A stretch of 11,052 nt of DNA from Actinomycetota bacterium (GTDB taxonomy: Bacteria; Actinomycetota; Thermoleophilia; UBA2241): positions 1 through 11,052 of the forward strand of contig PMKK01000249.1 of assembly GCA_003157715.1 (NCBI GenBank), written 5' to 3'. Under the pieces are notes generated by a model, which saw only the letters and a program-made list of their open reading frames with translations, was not told where the DNA came from and made no database searches. Position 1 is the first letter of the stretch, and each line of letters begins with the position of its first letter. Both the position numbers and the translations under genes were made by a program. Below are positions 7,774 to 11,052 of this stretch, one piece after another.

Positions 7774-8897
7774 CAGGCCGGCTCGGCACTCTCGTGGCGC
7801 TCGCTCGTGCCGCGTTCGAGCGGGTCAGACCTCACGTCGCGTTCGAGCGGGTCAGGCCTCGCGGCACGCTCCACCGGCTCAAAACGCACATCGTACCTGA
7901 AGCGCTTCGCGCCACGCCGCACGGCATAGCCGAACCCGGCCCAGGCGAGGCGCGATCCGACGAGCTCCCGGCCCCGGTACAGTCGCGCGCCCGGCGCCTG
8001 TTCCAGGGAGAACCCCACCCCGACGGCGCCGCACAGAAGCGAGGCCCTCGCGGCTGTCACCCTGGTCCAGGTGCCGATCGCGGCGCCGCGCAGGCGAGTC
8101 CCGCCGGAGTCGCGGTACTGGTCGAAGCAGCGCGCTCCCAGCTCGTTCATCACGACCACCTCGCTGAGGCCGTCCGCGGGCAGGCCGGTCAGGTCGACCG
8201 TGACATGCACCCGGCCTTCGCCGCCGCGCACGTCGTAGGTCACGGGCAGCGTGGCGACGGTCGCCGTCTCTTCAAAGGCGGTCACGAGGCCGAAGCCGCG
8301 TCGCACGGCGTTGGAGATGGCCGTCAGCGGGTCTCGAAGCGGCGGCACGCGGCGGTGCAGAGCGGCCAGTGCGTCGCGGACCGCATAGAACGAACGCGAG
8401 CGCGGGCCGCCGCCGGGACCGCTGCCACGCCCGGCCCCAGGGCCGGACCCGGCCCGGTCACGGGCGGCAAGGCGCTCGACCAGGTTCATCTCGAAGACGG
8501 CGGTCGCCCGCCAGTCGCCGCGGGCGCTGTCGCCGCGGGCGTCGCCGCCGGCCTCACCGTCGCCGCGGGCGTCGCCGCCGGCCTCACCGTCGCCGCGGGC
8601 GTCGCCGCCGGCCTCACCGTCGCCGCTCGGCATGGCTTGAGCGCCGTCGCTGCCCGGGGTGCGCTTGCCGCCCTGCCTCAGTTCCATCGCTCCCGCAAAG
8701 ACGGTCTGGGCGCCGCGCTTCAGGACGGGGACACCGAACCCGACGCCTTCCTCGGCCAGGTCCCGCCCGGGACAGGCCAGCAGCAGCCCTCGCTGCAGCC
8801 GTGCGGCCGGGTAGCCGTCGCCGTGCGTGCCGGCGCTTACCGCCTCGTCCGCGATAATGAGCGAAAGACCGCCGAACAAGGGGACGCTCAGTTCCAC
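7773..8897 (-). CDS. Unrecognised 374-residue protein coupled to a B12 radical SAM gene
   Basis: I do not recognise this family. The GTG start at 8897 overlaps the glycosyltransferase stop by 10 bases and follows a GGGAGG Shine-Dalgarno 9 bases upstream; the frame stays open further 5' but there it only shadows the glycosyltransferase. There is no signal peptide or membrane helix. Two conserved-looking blocks are visible. Residues 1-75 contain FGGLSLIIADEAVSAG and LAEEGVGFGVPVLKRG. Residues 168-342 contain RGFGLVTAFEE, VHVTVDLTGLP, VVVMNELGARCFDQY and a beta-rich tail. Between them sits a Gly/Asp/Arg-rich linker with three perfect ten-residue repeats (92-121), and the C-terminus has PLER repeats. 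The stop shares one base with the next ATG. Strict coupling suggests a partner or sequential enzyme for the radical SAM protein. Hydrophobic beta-strand patterning may indicate a sandwich fold, but that is a guess. Confidence 0.8.
   Translation of the reverse strand: MELSVPLFGGLSLIIADEAVSAGTHGDGYPAARLQRGLLLACPGRDLAEEGVGFGVPVLKRGAQTVFAGAMELRQGGKRTPGSDGAQAMPSGDGEAGGDARGDGEAGGDARGDGEAGGDARGDSARGDWRATAVFEMNLVERLAARDRAGSGPGAGRGSGPGGGPRSRSFYAVRDALAALHRRVPPLRDPLTAISNAVRRGFGLVTAFEETATVATLPVTYDVRGGEGRVHVTVDLTGLPADGLSEVVVMNELGARCFDQYRDSGGTRLRGAAIGTWTRVTAARASLLCGAVGVGFSLEQAPGARLYRGRELVGSRLAWAGFGYAVRRGAKRFRYDVRFEPVERAARPDPLERDVRSDPLERGTSERHESAEPA
7811..7864 (-). repeat. Two 27-bp tandem repeats at the C-terminus of the unknown protein
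   Basis: Units 7811-7837 and 7838-7864 match at 24 of 27 positions and code the repeating SDPLERDVR / SDPLERGTS segments. The period is a multiple of three, so the frame is preserved. Confidence 0.8.
8531..8620 (-). repeat. Three perfect 30-bp tandem repeats inside a coding region
   Basis: Three identical 30-base units lie at 8531-8560, 8561-8590 and 8591-8620. They are flanked by a half unit at 8516-8530 and seven matching bases at 8621-8627. In the gene they code three copies of GDGEAGGDAR. Complete nucleotide identity, including third positions, implies recent slippage or a maintained variable-number repeat. Confidence 0.95.
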
Positions 8898-10198
8898 GAC
8901 CCGCCGCCTCCCGTCGCGGGCGCTTGTTCCCGGCGTGCGACCCTCGTTTCGGTCGCCGGTCGCCAGCCTTTCGTGAAACAGGCGGCGACGACCCACCAGC
9001 CCGTGACCTGCCAGGCGACGACGAGCGCCGCTCTGGCGACCAGCGTCGCGTGACCGTACTGCGCGACGAAGGCAAGTGAGCGCTGCATCGCGCCCGGAAA
9101 CGCGACCCACAGAAGCTGGAGCGGCGAGGCGTTGAAGACAGTGAAGGCCAGAGGGATGACCCAGAGGGCGGTGAGGGCGCGCCGGTCGAGCTCGCCGAGC
9201 GACGCAAGGATCAGTGCGAGCGGCACGACGAGGGCGATGTTGGGTTCGGACAGCCAGGTGCGCGTCAGGAAGAAGATCAGCACCACCGCGGTGCTCTTCT
9301 TGACGAGGTCGTCGAAGCCGCCGACGCCGCGTCGCAGGGCCACGGCGGCCACCGCGAGGGCGGGGATCCAGAGCAGACCGAGCAGCCACCATCTGCCCGT
9401 CATCAGGAGTGGGTCGCGAAAGAGCCGGGCGACCGTCGTGAGCGACATCGTGCCGTTCATCACGAAGTGGTCGTTCAGGCGCGCCAGAAACGGCGCCCTG
9501 CTCCAGCCGAAGACAAAGAAGGGCGCCACATAGAAGGCCAGCACGGCAACGACGAACACGGCTGCGTAGCGCGCGGCCTGGCCGCGCGAGCGTCCCAGAA
9601 GGTAGACGAGGGCGACCAGCGCGATGGGCGCGGCGATCGGCTTGAAGCACACGGCCAGGGCCAGCAGAACGGCCGAGCCGGCGACGCGGCGCGCAGTGAG
9701 CGCCGCCAGGGCCGCCACGGCGAGCAGCGCGACCAGCACGTCGATCTGACCCCAGGCGGCGCCCACGTAGAGCAGGAAGGGGTTGAAGAGCAGAAAGACC
9801 CAGGCCCGGCGCGCCGTCGCGGACTCCGCTCCCACGCTGGTGAGCAGCGCGGCGACGAGATAGGCGAGCGCGACGTCGGCGCAGATCAGAGGCAGCTTGA
9901 TAGTGAGGTTGTAGACGATGAGGTCGGCGGTCACGGCGTGGACAGCCCGGTAGAGCAACCCCAGCATGAGCGGCCAGGGCGGCGGGTAGCCCACCGACGA
10001 GATCACGCTGAAGCCGGCGTGGTGGAACACGGAGGTCAGGTTCTGGGCCAGATACGGCGTCTGACCGGTGCCCACCAGGTAACCGGTGGCCATGAAGATC
10101 TTCGTGTCCCAGGAGTGTCCCAGCAGCGGCGCCACGGCGAGCTGCAGGAGGACGCTCGCCAGGAGCAGGCGCCGGTCGGGTGTCGCATACCAGCGCAT
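8888..10198 (-). CDS. Polytopic membrane glycosyltransferase (GT87 / PMT-like, GT-C fold)
   Basis: This 436-residue integral membrane protein has about ten hydrophobic helices and the layout of GT-C glycosyltransferases, which move a sugar from polyprenyl phosphate to an acceptor on the outer face of the membrane. Supporting marks are H28-S-W-D31 in the first extracytoplasmic loop (the usual place of a catalytic acidic residue), TGQTPY (44-49), YPPPWPLMLG (71-80), FNPFLLYVGAAWGQIDVL (138-155, the WGQ-x-D signature) and CFKP (184-187). The ATG at 10198 lacks a clear Shine-Dalgarno. The gene begins 16 bases after the DUF420 gene, so reinitiation within one transcript is likely. Its last 10 bases overlap the next gene. 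It probably decorates a lipid, glycan or protein made with the neighbouring radical SAM enzymes. The sugar donor is unknown. Confidence 0.85.
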   Translation of the reverse strand: MRWYATPDRRLLLASVLLQLAVAPLLGHSWDTKIFMATGYLVGTGQTPYLAQNLTSVFHHAGFSVISSVGYPPPWPLMLGLLYRAVHAVTADLIVYNLTIKLPLICADVALAYLVAALLTSVGAESATARRAWVFLLFNPFLLYVGAAWGQIDVLVALLAVAALAALTARRVAGSAVLLALAVCFKPIAAPIALVALVYLLGRSRGQAARYAAVFVVAVLAFYVAPFFVFGWSRAPFLARLNDHFVMNGTMSLTTVARLFRDPLLMTGRWWLLGLLWIPALAVAAVALRRGVGGFDDLVKKSTAVVLIFFLTRTWLSEPNIALVVPLALILASLGELDRRALTALWVIPLAFTVFNASPLQLLWVAFPGAMQRSLAFVAQYGHATLVARAALVVAWQVTGWWVVAACFTKGWRPATETRVARREQAPATGGGGSWN

Positions 10199-10214
10199 GG
10201 CGCGCGAGGAACCG

Positions 10215-10697
10215 CTACCTCGAGGTGCCGTAGGCCACGACGTAGAGGACGACGCCCGTCACCGTGCCGAGCAGGTAGAGGGCATAGGCGCCGCGCATGT
10301 AGGGCTTGTAGTTCTTGAAGCGCAGCCTCTGAGGCACGAGCTCGTTGCCGCGCAGCACGACGAACATGCCGGTCACGAGGCCGATCGCGCCGACGAGCGC
10401 ATGAACGGTGGCGACCGCGTAGGCCCTTTCGTTCAGCTTGGCCGGGATCTGGGGGGCGACGTTGGCGGTGAACGAGTGGATCATCCAGACCAGGACCACG
10501 GCGGCGTTCAGGCAGGCCGCGACGGTCTGGACCCAGCGGTGCGCTACGTAGCGGCGGCGCATCGCCAGACGCCAGCCCACCGTGAACAGGACCGCCGTGA
10601 CCACGATCAGCACGAGCGAGAGCGCGGCGCCGCGAGGAGCCGTCGTGGTCATCGCGCCGAGATCCTGGAAGAGGTGACCCACCGGTTGCGCGACCAT
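10215..10697 (-). CDS. DUF420-family four-helix membrane protein
   Basis: This 160-residue membrane protein has four predicted helices (about 24-44, 55-78, 94-114 and 135-157) and three intramembrane or interfacial histidines: H53 in VAHRW, H74 in WMIHSF and H99 in ATVHALVG. The closing segment YKPYMRGAYALYLLGTVTGVVLYVVAY is typical of the DUF420/YozB-like family. Some members are linked to cytochrome oxidase or haem-copper functions, and the histidines would fit a haem or metal site. Start choice: the ATG at 10697 follows AAAGGAG by 6 bases; an earlier in-frame ATG at 10730 has no such site. It appears to be the first gene of the operon leading to the glycosyltransferase, the unknown protein and a radical SAM enzyme. 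Its role in this context is unknown. Confidence 0.82.
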   Translation of the reverse strand: MVAQPVGHLFQDLGAMTTTAPRGAALSLVLIVVTAVLFTVGWRLAMRRRYVAHRWVQTVAACLNAAVVLVWMIHSFTANVAPQIPAKLNERAYAVATVHALVGAIGLVTGMFVVLRGNELVPQRLRFKNYKPYMRGAYALYLLGTVTGVVLYVVAYGTSR

Positions 10698-10728
10698 GCG
10701 AAGCTCCTTTCGCTGTTCGATCCCAGCC

Positions 10729-10758
10729 ACCGTAGCGCGGCAGGCGGGCTCTAGGCAA
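10729..10758 (-). promoter_or_regulatory. Candidate promoter of the DUF420-glycosyltransferase-radical SAM operon
   Basis: On the minus strand TTGCCT (10758-10753) and TACGGT (10734-10729) are separated by 18 bases. They match sigma-70-type hexamers at 4/6 and 3/6 positions. A start about 25 bases before the ATG would give a short leader containing the AAAGGAG ribosome site. It lies in the 97-base gap after cobD, implying separate expression. A short CGCC-GTTC-GGCG hairpin at 10772-10783 may mark the end of cobD. Confidence 0.35.
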
Positions 10759-10794
10759 CGATAGGCCGCGCCGCCGTTCGGCGAGCGAGTGGCG

Positions 10795-11052
10795 TCAGAT
10801 CCACCAGCCGGCCAGCAGGGCGGCGAGGCCGGCGGTGACGACGATGGCGATGGCTCCGGCGGTCCACACCACGGCGGCGGCTTCGCCGATGATCGCGGCG
10901 CGCAGCGGCCGTGTACCGGGGCCGACCGCGTATATGCCGGGCTTCTCGAGTCGCACGCCGAGCGCGCCGGCCATGGGGGCGATCGTCCAGAGCTTGTTGG
11001 GGCTCGTCGAGAGGCGGCGCTGGCGGCGCAGCGCCGCCCACGCCGCCGCTCC
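10795..11052 (-). CDS. cobD: Adenosylcobinamide-phosphate synthase CobD/CbiB, C-terminal part only
   Basis: The last 85 residues of a cobalamin-biosynthesis membrane protein are visible; the start lies beyond the right edge. CobD/CbiB joins an aminopropanol (phosphate) side chain to adenosylcobyric acid, giving adenosylcobinamide (phosphate). The diagnostic C-terminal block SPNKLWTIAPMAGALGVRLE-KPGIYAVG is present, corresponding to the family's SPN-xxWPMAAMAGALGVRLEKPG signature; Thr-Ile replaces the usual Pro-Met. It is followed by a final hydrophobic helix ending in LLAGWWI. The correct frame differs from a longer arginine-rich frame on the same strand, which is a high-GC shadow. Three cobalamin-domain enzymes nearby make a supply role plausible, but cobD also serves the whole cell. 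Confidence 0.93.
   Translation of the reverse strand, partial: GAAAWAALRRQRRLSTSPNKLWTIAPMAGALGVRLEKPGIYAVGPGTRPLRAAIIGEAAAVVWTAGAIAIVVTAGLAALLAGWWI

Noticed and set aside
8516..8627. Possible CRISPR array because of regular 30-bp repeats
   Set aside because: The units are directly adjacent with no spacers and are in frame in a gene.
7794..9053. Open frame of 419 codons on the plus strand opposite the unknown gene
   Set aside because: High-GC antisense shadow with Ala/Val/Gly-rich content and no family motif, no ribosome site, and crossing the end of the glycosyltransferase gene.
8898..9650. Upstream extension of the unknown protein's frame to 625 residues
   Set aside because: This part is the out-of-frame shadow of the glycosyltransferase on the same strand; a GTG with a GGGAGG site begins the real gene at 8897.
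10751..11041. Arg-rich frame over the cobD end
   Set aside because: The neighbouring frame on the same strand carries the diagnostic MAGALGVRLEKPG motif and is the true coding frame.

Overview
The window is about 70% G+C, with Shine-Dalgarno-led genes, short intergenic gaps and strong third-position GC bias. The gene content is a set of cobalamin-binding radical SAM enzymes, a CobD/CbiB terminus and a secreted NHL propeller ending in a Lys-rich beta domain. Together these suggest a deep-branching, probably anaerobic, high-GC Gram-positive, most likely an actinomycete-phylum lineage. That assignment is an inference; there is no rRNA or other phylogenetic marker here.

Layout. From 78 to 1376 (minus) lies a secreted, probably lipid-anchored six-bladed NHL propeller. 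A divergent control region of 373 bases separates it from an MFS exporter (plus, to 2994), whose N-terminus appears to begin at an unusual CTG codon. The exporter converges on a B12-binding radical SAM gene (3059-4600, minus). That gene is divergent, across a 241-base promoter region, from a second B12-binding radical SAM gene (4842-6134, plus). The second gene converges on a third, its paralogue (6283-7773, minus), across a GC-rich spacer with a degenerate 44-bp tandem repeat.

The third radical SAM gene is the last gene of a compact minus-strand operon. Read in the direction of transcription, this runs: DUF420-type four-helix membrane protein (10215-10697), polytopic GT87/PMT-like glycosyltransferase (8888-10198), an unrecognised 374-residue protein (7773-8897), then the radical SAM enzyme. 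The last two junctions overlap by 10 bases and 1 base, which implies translational coupling. Upstream of the operon is the 3' end of cobD/cbiB (cobinamide-phosphate synthase), cut by the window edge.

Working together. Three class-B-type radical SAM enzymes, a polyprenyl-phosphate-type glycosyltransferase, a membrane exporter and an unrecognised protein look like a locus that builds and exports a modified lipid, glycan or small molecule. CobD would contribute to making the cobalamin such enzymes need. The product is not deducible from sequence alone. A second theme is local repeat expansion: the unknown gene carries three perfect 30-bp tandem copies and a 27-bp duplication, and its radical SAM partner has a Gly-rich insert in the B12-binding domain.
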